64,000 bases of DNA from assembly GCA_009840545.1 (NCBI GenBank), contig VXNM01000003.1, positions 124,001-188,000 on the forward strand, in the 5' to 3' direction. Below the pieces are notes generated by a model. That model worked only from the letters and a program-made list of their open reading frames with translations, was not told the origin of the DNA and searched no databases. Source of the stretch: Gammaproteobacteria bacterium. GTDB taxonomy: Bacteria; Pseudomonadota; Gammaproteobacteria; Pseudomonadales; Azotimanducaceae. Made by a program: the position numbers and the translations under genes. Shown here piece by piece: positions 23,634 to 33,546 of this stretch; position 1 is the first letter of the stretch, and each line of letters starts with the position of its first letter.

Positions 23634-25811
23634 CTAGCGCGTGTCAATGGACTCGGCATCGTCCTTGATGTGGAAGCGATCCAACTGAACAGGCACGGTG
23701 TAAGCCTGAGAAAGGGTTCTGATTCTGACAAATCCTTGCTCGCTGACTTTCCCAATCTGTTCCGAAAAGTCTGAGAAATCCATGTATTCGGACACCACTC
23801 TACGTTCACGTTCAGAGTTGAGGTATGCCAGCACCCAGTTATCTGTTTCACTCAGAATTTCGGGCATCACGGAACTCGGTGCTTGGGTAGCCAGAACCAA
23901 GCCGATGTTCAGCTTGCTGCCTTCCTTTGCAGTCTTGGCCCAGACCGTTGTCAGACTGTCGTTTGCTCCAGCTCGGGGCAGCAAGTTATGCGCTTCCTCT
24001 ACATAGACGATGATATGCCCTTGTGTGGCCTCATCAGGATTCGGCTCTTGTGTGGGATCAAGACTGGCAACGGCAGAACGGAAGTTTGCGCTTTGTGCAT
24101 GATAAATGTGCCACATAACACGTTCTGCGGCGGCACGGTTGTGTTCAGGTTCACCCGCAGACTGGTCGATGATGACCAACTTGCCTTGCTGAAGGTCTCC
24201 GACTACTTCTTCAGCGAAATCAGTTGTATTGTTGGGATCGTGCTGCTCCTGCACAACTTGGAAAGCTCTGGGTCCATTTCGAGACTCGAAAATACGTAAT
24301 ACAGCTCGGAATCGTGGGTCTGCCCAAGCCTCATGATTGGAACTGGTGGCAATGTAATCTTGTTCAAAGGTATCAAACCGGCTTTTCTTGTCGTCGACAA
24401 ACTTAGCGAGAGATGTGAAAACAGTTATCAACTGATCCCAAGTAATATTGAACTGATTGTTGCCAGAATCTTCGAGAATAATTGCAGCCTGCTGATAGTC
24501 GGTAGCATTTGCGCTGCTGCTGTTTTGTGTGTGACGAAGAGCATCGATGAGATCTCTCGAGAACAATGACCACTTTCCAGGTCCTCTAATAGAGGGTTTC
24601 CAATTGGGCGCTTCTAGTCCAGCGGCGGCTAAGGCGGTTCTATACGCCAGCACTGCACGATAGTATCTGGTCTGGGCACTTAGGTTACCCATTGCCGATG
24701 GTTCTACGGCAAGATCCACATCACGGAAAGATGTCGTATAGCGAGCGGTCTCATTTGACATTGTTTCCTTAATTATCTCTTTGCCTGCTAGTAGTTGATC
24801 GAGTGCATTCGTTACTGCTTCGGCCTCTTGGACGGTCATCCACGGACGAGGAATTGGGTCCCCAAAAAAATTTAGTTTCATGATCTTGCGTGAACAATCC
24901 CAGGGCACAGGCATTAGTCCATAGGTAGCCACTTCAGACTTTCTGGAGAGTCCTAAAACCTCGTTGACTCGGTGTAAGCCTTTGCCGTCTTGAAAATTGT
25001 CTTGAGCATACTCGCCACTTAAGTCGAAGATGACTTGGCCGACTCGGTGCTTTGGATTGACCTTCCTCAGCTTGTAGATGGTCTCTGCAACTATCTTTAG
25101 CCCATTCGACTTTCCAGATCGGGACATGCCAAAATACGCCGTGCGTCGTTTCATTATGTCTATAGGATTGACGTGAAATTCTGCCTTGATCGCGTCATTG
25201 CTTTCGGCCGCCGCAAAGCGGGACACGCCGATCTTGGTGGTGGCGCTATTAATTGGAATGTCGTTGCTTCGGTGTTGATGGTTAACGATAAGATGCAGAG
25301 AACTAGGGTCTGGCTTCCATACCATCAGCTCATTGACAGCGTAGTAATTGTCGATGTCCTCAGCGAACTTGTATGAACCGTCCTGTTGTGGAGTAAACGT
25401 TCCTAGGACTGAACACTCCAAACCGTGAAGGGACATCTTGTCCCGGATCCATGAGGGCATTCGAGCGGACCACGGTCCCTCATTGCCGGAATCCTCTATA
25501 ACGCCTTGTCGTGTCTGATCGTTGTCGGCGGCCGACGGAAGTCGGGCCTCTCTCTGGATCCTAAGAAGAATAAAGGACTCGTCTGTTTCATGGCTATGTT
25601 TGGCGGCCATTAGGAACCCTCCTTTGGGTAGTCCGCCAGCTTGCTCACGGTCATGGTCGAAAACAGCAATCACAGCAGTGCTGTAAGAGATTGTGTAGAC
25701 CGCGCCCACTCGTTTGGCGAGTTCCCTAAAAGACTGGGGGTCTGGTTGTGTAGTATTTTGAATTAATTCATTAACAACTCCGGCCATTCCGCCGTTTGTC
25801 TGTTTCTTCAT
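23634..25811 (-). CDS. HerA-like hexameric ATPase of operon 1
   Basis: 725 residues. Walker A is FGMSRSGKSN (residues 227-236) and Walker B is HIIVYVEEAHNLLPR (599-613). The sensor region NIGLVLATQAPSSVMPEIL is also typical of HerA/FtsK-superfamily DNA translocases (DUF87 type). VIFDLSGEY follows Walker A as in HerA. The N-terminal about 200 residues form the beta-rich HAS-barrel-like region. First gene of the operon with NurA-like and methyltransferase genes. Expected to pump DNA into the nuclease. Confidence 0.85.
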   Translation of the reverse strand: MKKQTNGGMAGVVNELIQNTTQPDPQSFRELAKRVGAVYTISYSTAVIAVFDHDREQAGGLPKGGFLMAAKHSHETDESFILLRIQREARLPSAADNDQTRQGVIEDSGNEGPWSARMPSWIRDKMSLHGLECSVLGTFTPQQDGSYKFAEDIDNYYAVNELMVWKPDPSSLHLIVNHQHRSNDIPINSATTKIGVSRFAAAESNDAIKAEFHVNPIDIMKRRTAYFGMSRSGKSNGLKIVAETIYKLRKVNPKHRVGQVIFDLSGEYAQDNFQDGKGLHRVNEVLGLSRKSEVATYGLMPVPWDCSRKIMKLNFFGDPIPRPWMTVQEAEAVTNALDQLLAGKEIIKETMSNETARYTTSFRDVDLAVEPSAMGNLSAQTRYYRAVLAYRTALAAAGLEAPNWKPSIRGPGKWSLFSRDLIDALRHTQNSSSANATDYQQAAIILEDSGNNQFNITWDQLITVFTSLAKFVDDKKSRFDTFEQDYIATSSNHEAWADPRFRAVLRIFESRNGPRAFQVVQEQHDPNNTTDFAEEVVGDLQQGKLVIIDQSAGEPEHNRAAAERVMWHIYHAQSANFRSAVASLDPTQEPNPDEATQGHIIVYVEEAHNLLPRAGANDSLTTVWAKTAKEGSKLNIGLVLATQAPSSVMPEILSETDNWVLAYLNSERERRVVSEYMDFSDFSEQIGKVSEQGFVRIRTLSQAYTVPVQLDRFHIKDDAESIDTR

Positions 25812-26135
25812 ACTAAGGCTGGTAGTTCTGGCGCACTTACGATTATTCTAGTGGTTTCCGCAATGGAGCTAATTGTCTACCTCTCGGTTCGAGTCGAGGT
25901 TCGATTCCTTTGCACATTAGAAAATGATTGTCGACAAGCACCGAGAGAATTAGCGCCTGAAGGTAGTCCGCGGCTTTATTGGGCGCGTTCCGCATGCATT
26001 TATTAAGCGTCAGCTCTTGCCACAGCGCTTGAGAGCTTGCCGCTTTCTGCCGTTTTGTGACAAAGATGGCTCAGATCTCCAACAGTTGGCAGCTTGCCTA
26101 GTCGTCGGTGCAGTTTCCTATGCGATTGCCCTGGT
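25812..26135. other. intergenic stretch, no gene seen
   Basis: About 320 bases upstream of HerA 1. A GGTTCGATTCC motif at about 25910 recalls a tRNA T-loop, but no cloverleaf can be built. Promoter of operon 1 is expected here but I see no clear boxes. Confidence 0.4.
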
Positions 26136-28745
26136 CTAGTGGCAGTGAATGTGTACGGTTCCTTGATTGCCATCAACCGTTAGCATGTCTCCGGTGCTAA
26201 TCCTTCGCGTTGCATCACCGATTCCCAGAACAGCTGGAATCCCATATTCGCGTGCAATGATCGATCCGTGAGCGAGCAAACCTCCAATATCCGTTACTAG
26301 TGCAGATGCAAGTGGAAACATGGGAGTCCATGCTGGATTGGTTGTTGGACAAACCAATACGCAACCTGGCTGCATCTTGTGAAAATCCTTGGTTTCAAGT
26401 ATCACACAAGCCGGGGCATTGACGACCCCTGAACTCACTGCCGATCCCTTGAGAACTGCAGGATCGGGGTCTTTGGCTACCGGCTTTTCGGGGAAATTTG
26501 GATCCTGCCCGATACGTAGGGGTGGATTGAGAAACTTTTGTGCTTCCCCTAGAAGCTTACGGTCCGTGGCACGTTTTTGCAGTTCTTTGGTTCTGGCGTC
26601 CACATCGGTTGTCAAACCAATTGCATTGCCAATCTCGTCCGGAGTCAGGTAGAAGATCTCTGCCGGTTCCAAGAGGACGTTTCTCTTCGTTAGCCGCATT
26701 CCCAATTCCAGTGCAAACCGACGTAGGGCAGGCCATGCTTGGCCAAGGTAACGGAGGGCTTCTTCGCGCAGGTGATAGTCGCGTTGCACGCGTCGCAGCA
26801 GATGGTGGAACTGTATTCGCTTCCATGGCCCAAAATATGCGCTTATTCGTAAAGTAGTCTCATCTCTGAGCTCTTTAAGTTTCTGTTGTTGGGCGACAAA
26901 GTCATACTCTGCGTCAATTACTAGTGAAAAGAGGTTTCTGTAGGTAGGACTAGGGTCTTCTATCGGTGCTGGTTCCACGAAGTCAAGGGTGAACACTTGC
27001 CTGCCATAGGATTGCAGGTAGTTTTGCATCCGCTTAATCACCTCTTCACTTGCCTCTCGCTGCAGCACTTCCTGAATGTGAGCAGGACCTCCACGCAATA
27101 CTGATCGAAATAGCGGCTCGGAAGAACGAATGTCGCTAGCGATTTCTAGCAATTCGACCTGGGCGTTCAATGCAAGTGAATCAAAGCCGCTTAGCAACTG
27201 GCTGCTGGAGAATCCAGCATCTGTTGCATGTTTTTCAAAGAATTGATTAAGCCGGATTTCATGATTGCGGTTCAACGCAACCCCAAAGTAGATTCCATTG
27301 AACCAATGGTCGGCTTCGCAACGTGCCAACGCCCATATGCCGTCGAGAAGTTTGATTGATTCAAGGTTTTTCTCGCCAATTTCGTCCCAGTGTCGCAGAG
27401 TTTTCAAGTACTTGGGAAGCGCATCGTTCTTCCATCGTCGTATCCAACGCTTTCTGAGTCCTATTGTTGCCCGCCAACGTAAAAGTCTTCTCTTTAGAGG
27501 GTTGCGTGGCGGTCCTGGAGCTTCCATTTCCGGCGGGATCTTTGGTGTCCCCACACGCTTGTACGCGTAACCGTTCACCGTAGGATGAACGATAAAGCAC
27601 CACGGAGGTTGTGAATGTTCGAATGCGTAGGTCTTGGGGTAGGTCTTAGTCAGGTTCCTGCCCCAGGCTTCTTGTAAACCGACTTTGAGATAGGTCTCCT
27701 CGAAGAGTGTGCACACAGGCCCCGGGATGTGCTCCACGAGTTGGTGTCTCAAGATCAGAGCGTTCTCTTCCGGTGCTTTCCACTCGACGTTCTCAATTGG
27801 CACAGGGGGTAGACCTGTAATAGGGCGGGATTGGATGACGTAGATCTCGTTGTTGGCGATTGCCCATTCGATGTCTTGAGGTTGGTTGTGAAATGTGTCT
27901 TCTACACGCAATGCGATATCTGTCAGTTTCTCCAGAGACTCCGAAGTCAGCGAAGGCTGTCTCTGCTTGTCTAAATAAACGTTCACCGTAGAGACACCGC
28001 CTCCGTGATTGGCTATCGACATCGTCTTCTTGGCATGGACCTGACTTTCGACGACATTCCCTGAGCTGCGATCAATCTTGTAGAGATCAGGGTCTACATC
28101 ACCGCTTACTATTGCCTCGCCCAGCCCAAAACTTGCGTTAATCAGAAAGGAAGAGCGATCTCCGGTCGCGGGATTGGCAGTAAACAGAATGCCAGACACT
28201 TCGCTGGGAATCATCGACTGAATTACTACAGCCATGGCAATTTCAGTGGAGGAAATCCCCAATTGATAGCGATACATCATGGCGTTTGCAGACCACAAGG
28301 ACATCCAACAGCTCAACACAGCCTGAATTAATGCGCCGACTCCGACTACATTCAAGTGTGTTCGATGTTGTCCTGCAAAAGAAGTGTCTTCGAGATCTTC
28401 TGCTGTAGCGGACGATCGTACGGCCAAGGGTGTTTGGGTTGCTAGCTCGTGGGTTGCTTGAACTAGACAATCCAATACCGATTTTGGGAGGTCTTCCTCT
28501 CGAAGTAATGCCGTTATGTTGTGTTCAGCGCTTTCGAACGAGATCGTGCGACCGACAACTTCGGGAATGCATAGCTCCTTGATTTGATCTTCAAGTTTGT
28601 TGGTTCGCACGTATTCATGATAGGCAGCTGTGGTGAGTACAACGCCTGGCGGCACGGGCAAACCGTCCTGAGTCATTCGAGCAAGAGAGAGTGCTTTTCC
28701 TCCAACGGAATCGAGGGTTGAACCCTCTTCGAGCGACACTAGCAT
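26136..28745 (-). CDS. rifampicin phosphotransferase / PEP-synthase-like enzyme
   Basis: 869 residues in three domains. An ATP-grasp domain (1 to about 310) has VGGKALSLARM, PLAVRSSATAEDLEDTSFAG and SGILFTANPATGD, ending in DIEWAIANNEIYVIQSRPI. A middle variable domain is at about 330-760. The swivelling His domain has TDIGGLLAHGSIIAREYGIP with phospho-accepting His826. This order and the His position match rifampicin phosphotransferase (about 860 residues), which phosphorylates rifamycins using ATP; PEP synthase has a different C-terminal barrel. The middle domain decides the substrate and cannot be read reliably, so another acceptor is possible. Single gene between the two HerA-NurA operons. 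Confidence 0.85.
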   Translation of the reverse strand: MLVSLEEGSTLDSVGGKALSLARMTQDGLPVPPGVVLTTAAYHEYVRTNKLEDQIKELCIPEVVGRTISFESAEHNITALLREEDLPKSVLDCLVQATHELATQTPLAVRSSATAEDLEDTSFAGQHRTHLNVVGVGALIQAVLSCWMSLWSANAMMYRYQLGISSTEIAMAVVIQSMIPSEVSGILFTANPATGDRSSFLINASFGLGEAIVSGDVDPDLYKIDRSSGNVVESQVHAKKTMSIANHGGGVSTVNVYLDKQRQPSLTSESLEKLTDIALRVEDTFHNQPQDIEWAIANNEIYVIQSRPITGLPPVPIENVEWKAPEENALILRHQLVEHIPGPVCTLFEETYLKVGLQEAWGRNLTKTYPKTYAFEHSQPPWCFIVHPTVNGYAYKRVGTPKIPPEMEAPGPPRNPLKRRLLRWRATIGLRKRWIRRWKNDALPKYLKTLRHWDEIGEKNLESIKLLDGIWALARCEADHWFNGIYFGVALNRNHEIRLNQFFEKHATDAGFSSSQLLSGFDSLALNAQVELLEIASDIRSSEPLFRSVLRGGPAHIQEVLQREASEEVIKRMQNYLQSYGRQVFTLDFVEPAPIEDPSPTYRNLFSLVIDAEYDFVAQQQKLKELRDETTLRISAYFGPWKRIQFHHLLRRVQRDYHLREEALRYLGQAWPALRRFALELGMRLTKRNVLLEPAEIFYLTPDEIGNAIGLTTDVDARTKELQKRATDRKLLGEAQKFLNPPLRIGQDPNFPEKPVAKDPDPAVLKGSAVSSGVVNAPACVILETKDFHKMQPGCVLVCPTTNPAWTPMFPLASALVTDIGGLLAHGSIIAREYGIPAVLGIGDATRRISTGDMLTVDGNQGTVHIHCH

Positions 28746-29237
28746 TTGGGTAACAGTGCTTATTTGTCTGATGGGTCAGTTTCGCCTCTATTAACGACAG
28801 AATTGTAGATAGCGCGTTACCGCAGCTCGGTCTTGCGCACGATATCTAACGCACGCATAGGCAACTATGTCATATCTACCCAATACTGGGCAATGTCTGG
28901 CAGCAGGGGATTCCTGTTCATTCCAGTGAAATCAATCAGCACAGTTGCTCCCGATCACAGAGGCCATCCAACATGTGGACCGATTCACGATTGAATTGCC
29001 GAGATGGAAATAACGATTTGTAGCAGTTGCTCACCATCCCTCGGCAAGTACTGCTGTCTTGATCCACCTAATTTCCATTTAGGTTTCTGTAGCACCGAAC
29101 CCGGCATATTAGCCCAATTGTTAGTGCGCACATGTATGGAAGATCGAGCAAGAGCCACGATGTTGTAACTCTTAGACAATGATCGGCATCTGTTGAAGAA
29201 GCCGTACTAGTTCGTTCTCGTCAGGGGAGAGACGCCC
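28746..29237. other. intergenic stretch between divergent genes
   Basis: About 490 bases. Only GGGGAGAG (29224-29231), the ribosome-binding site of the EF-hand gene, stands out. Confidence 0.4.
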
Positions 29238-29918
29238 ATGTCAATTCAATTTCACAGAATCCCATCAATTTGTTTGAAACTTGCTTGCGTGGCAGTTGTT
29301 ACCTGCAGCGTTTCCATTAGTGGGAGTTCAGACGAACCCAACACAACCGAGCTAGACGAAACATTCACAAAACCAAGCATGGATCTTGCACTTGAAGATT
29401 GGCAGTCGGAAATGTCCAGAGTGAGTGAAACTATGAGCAAAATTTCTGCCAATATAGAGAAAGCGTTCGAACAAACCCAGGCTCATTTCGCCAAAGTTCA
29501 AGAAGCGGCAGAGAACTTCCAAAACGTCGCTATGCGCAATGTGGCGACCCAAATAAACTCAACCGTCAAAGACTTGTCCAAGTCGATACCCAAGTGGAGT
29601 TCAAAATGGACATCTAAGATCGACAGGCTAGATACCGATGGAGATGGAGCGTTGACATGGGATGAAGTCTCCGCTGATTCTCAAGTCGATTCGATCGACT
29701 CAGATGAAGAGATCTTTGTTGTTGGCTCGAAGTCGGGTAAGTCTAGTCTCGAGAGCGAGTTCGAATATATCGATCGCAATGAAGATGGAATAATTGACCG
29801 GTCCGAGATTGAACAGATCGTAGAAGAATTAGAAAGCGTAAAACAAAGCATGCAAGACATGGTGAAAGACCAGTTTGAACCTGAGGCTTTCGACAATCTC
29901 GGAGAGTCAATCAAGTAA
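29238..29918 (+). CDS. secreted EF-hand protein
   Basis: 226 residues with a signal-peptide-like N-terminus (basic RIP then a hydrophobic stretch to about residue 28). A long amphipathic coiled-coil region (about 48-118) follows, then two EF-hand calcium loops: DTDGDGALTWDE (132-143) and DRNEDGIIDRSE (179-190). Both have acidic residues at positions 1, 3, 5 and a Glu at 12. Probably an envelope or periplasmic calcium-binding protein. Function unknown; it stands alone with a strong ribosome-binding site GGGGAGAG. Confidence 0.75.
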   Translation: MSIQFHRIPSICLKLACVAVVTCSVSISGSSDEPNTTELDETFTKPSMDLALEDWQSEMSRVSETMSKISANIEKAFEQTQAHFAKVQEAAENFQNVAMRNVATQINSTVKDLSKSIPKWSSKWTSKIDRLDTDGDGALTWDEVSADSQVDSIDSDEEIFVVGSKSGKSSLESEFEYIDRNEDGIIDRSEIEQIVEELESVKQSMQDMVKDQFEPEAFDNLGESIK

Positions 29919-30706
29919 GTAACCACTAAGTACTTGGCCGCGTATTATTCCGACTGATACGGTCCCGTTGCTAGAGCACTTTGTTTGATTGAAGGTCTTC
30001 TAAGATTGAGTGTCGTCTACTCCTGCGCATCGAGCTTCATTTCAGAATCTAAAGATCTGGATACTCCACCCCAGATCGGTGTTCAGATAGGGAAAGGTCA
30101 CTATCCACATCAATTGCAAATTAACTTGCTGGCTGAAGATTGAACTCTTGAGCATCCAGTGTGGCTCTTTTGTAATTAAGTGTTGAAAACGACAAAAATT
30201 AGCCCAGTGTTTGTTTCAAGTGATTGATTTACAAGTCTAAGTTGTCTATGGACAATCAGACATTTTCCTTTATGTTGGAACCTCTGTGCAAGATGTCCTG
30301 TAAAGACCTGGCATAGCAGAAAGACCACGCCCGTTCGTTGCGCAGCAGTCGTAAAGAAATGAAAGCTCTCAAGAAACTCGACCGATGGATGACCGAAATC
30401 AGGCGATTCGAAAGCCCTCGCTCGGCGAGTGCGTAGTTTTGAAACCGTCAAATGGAGAAGATTTCAACACTTAATTTCAAATGAGCCTCCAGTGTAGGTA
30501 AGTCCGCACTTTCACTGCACATTTTGTGCACACATCACGTAGAGGACGTTCAGTGAACAGAATTCGAACACTCAGTATTCTGTGAATTTTGCCGCTATAT
30601 CGGAGCTCATAAGTTATTGTGTACTACTGATAAGCACAAAAGATCAATAAACCCGTACCTCGGCCGTAGATAGCATCCTTATCAACATCTCCGAATCAAA
30701 CAAACC
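29919..30706. other. intergenic stretch, no convincing gene
   Basis: Nearly 800 bases. A minus-strand frame at 30176-30451 (91 codons) exists but its product is unlike a folded protein. Weak hairpins occur at TGCACA/TGTGCA (near 30519) and ACAGAAT/ATTCTGT (near 30559). Probably eroded sequence. Confidence 0.45.
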
Positions 30707-31093
30707 TCATGCCTCTTCTCTTCGCCGGGAGAGCTCTCCCTCTAATGCTGCGATGCTGAATTGGTCATCGCCGAATGCTTCTTCAAGGACTTTGCTGCAC
30801 TCTTGTTCACTCTTTGTTTCCAAGTAATCCAAAATTATGGAGAATGCCTCTGGATAACTATGTGACTTAATACGCGAGTACCCCAGAAGCCTTAAGGCAG
30901 TGTATTGGGAAGCTATAGCTGGTTTTAGTTTTCGGTCTAAATGGGCGAGCAAGTGGCTGCAAGCAAAGCTGTAGACGAGAAATGACAGAACAAAGGCCAC
31001 AATGCCGGTCCACCAAGGACCTACCAGAATACCCCACACTATACCTACAAACAGGTTTGCAGGTATTGCAACACGCATTAAGATAGTTCTCAC
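30707..31093 (-). CDS. small membrane protein of unknown function
   Basis: 128 residues. Two hydrophobic segments at about 10-27 and 30-48 are followed by a soluble helical tail (ALRLLGYSRIKSHSYPEAFSIILDYLETKSEQECSKVLEEAF). Start is GTG at 31093 or ATG at 31078. Same strand as, and downstream of, the 31.2-31.8 kb gene, with a similar layout of membrane anchor plus helical domain; the pair may be one transcription unit. Confidence 0.55.
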   Translation of the reverse strand: MRTILMRVAIPANLFVGIVWGILVGPWWTGIVAFVLSFLVYSFACSHLLAHLDRKLKPAIASQYTALRLLGYSRIKSHSYPEAFSIILDYLETKSEQECSKVLEEAFGDDQFSIAALEGELSRRREEA

Positions 31094-31215
31094 AATTTCA
31101 CTGCCACCAATCTTTCCATATCTAATACAATAGGTCTCATGATAACTTTTACTTGCCTAAGCTCAGCTGTCATATTTCACAAAACTTCACAGTTCTTGGA
31201 AGCTTATTTAAGCCT

Positions 31216-31824
31216 CTAAATCCTTAACCTGTTCTTCCAATTGTATAGGGATTGTTGTAGGTCTTTTTCAGTCCATTTAAATACACGGGCTATTTCAACG
31301 AAAGCCTTCTCCTTCTCATCCATTTTTGATCCACTTGCAAACACATAAAAGCCTATCATATCTAATACGAAAACTAGGTTTTTCATATGAAAGTCAATCC
31401 ATGGGTGCTCAGAACCAGCTTCAACTTTAGACGAATCGAACGAATTTAACCACAAAGAAGTAGCAATTTCCTTTATAGTCCTATCCTGCAACTTGCCATT
31501 TGAAATATTTTCACTGATGTATTGTTCTGAAACAATATATCGATATCCTAAATTTCGTATAAAATCATCAATCTCTCGTGCCTCATCCATTGAAGGTTCC
31601 GCAGCATGTCCAACTATCTTGCCCAAGAGCTGAGACAACAAAGCAGCTTCTACTAGCTTTACATCGGGGATATCAGGTTTCTCTCTAGCTAAGTCAGCCC
31701 TTAATATTTCAATTCTGTATATATCAAGCTTCCTTAATCTTTGACGATTGGGAAGATTGACGAACACAAACCAAAGAAAAAATAAAAATATAAGTACTAT
31801 AATTACTAGGACTAGATAATCCAC
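31216..31824 (-). CDS. membrane-anchored helical protein, TerB-like in part
   Basis: One N-terminal membrane segment (LVLVIIVLIFLFFLWFVFV) is followed by an all-helical cytoplasmic domain. Two segments, EAALLSQLLGKIVGHAAEPS and MDEKEKAFVEIARVFKW, recall the acidic helix hairpins of TerB/DjlA-type domains, but the match is loose. GTG at 31824 is preferred over TTG at 31836 because GGGG lies six bases before it. Base composition is clearly more AT-rich than the core genes, suggesting acquisition. Confidence 0.55.
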   Translation of the reverse strand: MDYLVLVIIVLIFLFFLWFVFVNLPNRQRLRKLDIYRIEILRADLAREKPDIPDVKLVEAALLSQLLGKIVGHAAEPSMDEAREIDDFIRNLGYRYIVSEQYISENISNGKLQDRTIKEIATSLWLNSFDSSKVEAGSEHPWIDFHMKNLVFVLDMIGFYVFASGSKMDEKEKAFVEIARVFKWTEKDLQQSLYNWKNRLRI

Positions 31825-32313
31825 ATGATTCCCCAAAAAAGTGTAACTATGAGAGCTAAGAGCAAAGTCATTTCAGATTGTTTAGTTTCAAGACCAATTA
31901 CGATCCTTGCCACAAAGTCATACTTGTAAAAAACCTGCAAGCCACACGTGGCTTGCACGAAATTTCTCAACACCCAAAAATTTCCACAATTTTAATGGCA
32001 AAACGCAACAGAATTGGCTCAACTGAGCCATTCAATAGTCATCGATTGTCATCAACATTCCTCGAAATAGCCTAGCCTGCAGACTGTCGCTTCAATTGAG
32101 TCTTCATTCGCAATTCCAAGTTCAAACTTTATTCTTAGCCATCCCGACCCGAGAAGTTTAGCTCGGGTGTACAGTTGATTTACGTGCATGCTAGCAGTTC
32201 TCCCATTAAAATGCACTGTTCTAGGGACAACTTAATGGTCTAACATTTGAGCTTGCAAGTGAAGCTATCAAGTAAAATTTCGCTGCATATGTGCATTCGC
32301 TCATGTCTTTCAC
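31825..32313. other. intergenic stretch with terminator
   Basis: About 490 bases, no gene. It contains the terminator at 31930-31957. Confidence 0.5.
31928..31957 (-). terminator. Rho-independent terminator, minus strand
   Basis: TGCAAGCCAC (31936-31945) and GTGGCTTGCA (31948-31957) form a perfect 10-bp stem. Read on the minus strand it is followed by GGTTTTTT (31935-31928). It lies about 360 bases downstream of HerA-NurA operon 2 and probably ends that transcript, insulating the AT-rich membrane-protein genes. Confidence 0.8.
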
Positions 32314-33546
32314 TCAACTGACAGTGAATAATACAATGCTTTCTCGCGAGGGTCTTTTTCCATACTTGGCCATTTGCTGGGCACTATTTCCTCGCATACG
32401 GACTACAAGTAGCTTCTCACATGTCAAACCCGACATTTCTCCGATTTCCGCTGTAAGTTCGTCTACAGGAATAGGCAAACCGCCGTATTGAACGTTGCCC
32501 ACTACTATTGCTACTTTGGCTTTGTGCTTACACACACGACAAATTTCGTGCAACACATGGAAAACATCCAGAAAATAGCCATCGAGCATGTCTGCAATGC
32601 GTGACTTAGGTTCTTTTTCCCTTATTTGCTCTAGTGCTAGCATCAATTTTCTTGGATGTGTGTAATTGTCTGCCACGGGTCGTGTAGGACGCGCCTCCGG
32701 GTGAGAATGAAAGCTTTGGTAGCGCAATTCGCGCGTTTGTTCCCAATCTAGAAATCCAAACATCAGCTCAACTCCAAATACCCTCGAATAATCGTGTCGG
32801 TTAGGGTACGGAGGCGACGTAATTGCAGCGGAATAATAGCTGTTGGGATCAGGTAAAGACCTTGCGTCCCCTTTGTGTACAGACCAAACTGACTCTGTGG
32901 ACCGACGCGCATACCTCAAGTCGTTGACCATTGCGCTCACTTGAAGGTTGTATGTGTCAAATAGGCGAGCTACATCAACCTGTTGTCTTTGGACCCAGCT
33001 TAGCCAGCCACCTGTTGGGATCGCATGACTGTATTCAGGTATAAGCGAAAAGAGTGCAAGCCTAAAAAAATCTTGTTCTTCGCCGGACGCATCTAGATTC
33101 GAGATCATTCTGTCAATAGCATGGAAAGCTGGCAGTAGTTTTCCAGGAAGTGCCTTTTGGACCAAGTCCGGGAATTTCCTACGAGGAGTGGTGCAGCGAG
33201 TTTTTCGAAGGAGACTCTGAAGGACTAACCACAATCTCTCAAGGCGTGCAATGTTGTAGTTGGTTACTTTGACCTTTGCTGCAAAAACCGCAAGGGGCGA
33301 CAGGTCGTAGCCGGTTGCTGATACTCCTTTTTCCTTAGCTGCTAACAAAGAAGTGCCCGCTCCAACAAATGGATCTAGAATGCGATCTGTCGTGTCGAGC
33401 TTCCATTCGTCGATTAAAGAATGAACTAACTCACGACTAAAACTATGTGGAAAGACATACCATCGATGGATCGGTTGTTTCCTAGAATTATTGGGAACAA
33501 CGAGCTTTCGCCACTCGATCCGCTGCTCTAGCGGATAGTTCATCAC
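32314..33546 (-). CDS. DNA methyltransferase of HerA-NurA operon 2
   Basis: 410 residues. Motif I RILDPFVGAGTSLLAA (residues 55-70), motif II-like ATGYDLSPLAVFAA, and catalytic TSPPYPNRHDYSR (243-255) identify an N4-cytosine/N6-adenine amino-methyltransferase. Its ATG overlaps the HerA-like stop by four bases, making it the last gene of the operon, as in operon 1. Its sequence outside the motifs differs from the operon 1 enzyme, so the two probably recognise different sites. Role as self-marking enzyme inferred. Confidence 0.85.
   Translation of the reverse strand: MMNYPLEQRIEWRKLVVPNNSRKQPIHRWYVFPHSFSRELVHSLIDEWKLDTTDRILDPFVGAGTSLLAAKEKGVSATGYDLSPLAVFAAKVKVTNYNIARLERLWLVLQSLLRKTRCTTPRRKFPDLVQKALPGKLLPAFHAIDRMISNLDASGEEQDFFRLALFSLIPEYSHAIPTGGWLSWVQRQQVDVARLFDTYNLQVSAMVNDLRYARRSTESVWSVHKGDARSLPDPNSYYSAAITSPPYPNRHDYSRVFGVELMFGFLDWEQTRELRYQSFHSHPEARPTRPVADNYTHPRKLMLALEQIREKEPKSRIADMLDGYFLDVFHVLHEICRVCKHKAKVAIVVGNVQYGGLPIPVDELTAEIGEMSGLTCEKLLVVRMRGNSAQQMAKYGKRPSRESIVLFTVS

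Noticed and set aside
25870-25920. tRNA-like T-loop motif GGTTCGATTCC with a partly pairing GCAATGG/CCTTTGC
   Set aside because: Only 54 bases separate the potential acceptor strands, the T stem does not pair, and no anticodon arm can be drawn.
30176-30451. 91-codon minus-strand frame in the long gap after the EF-hand gene
   Set aside because: No motif, no ribosome-binding site, no neighbour on the same strand close by.
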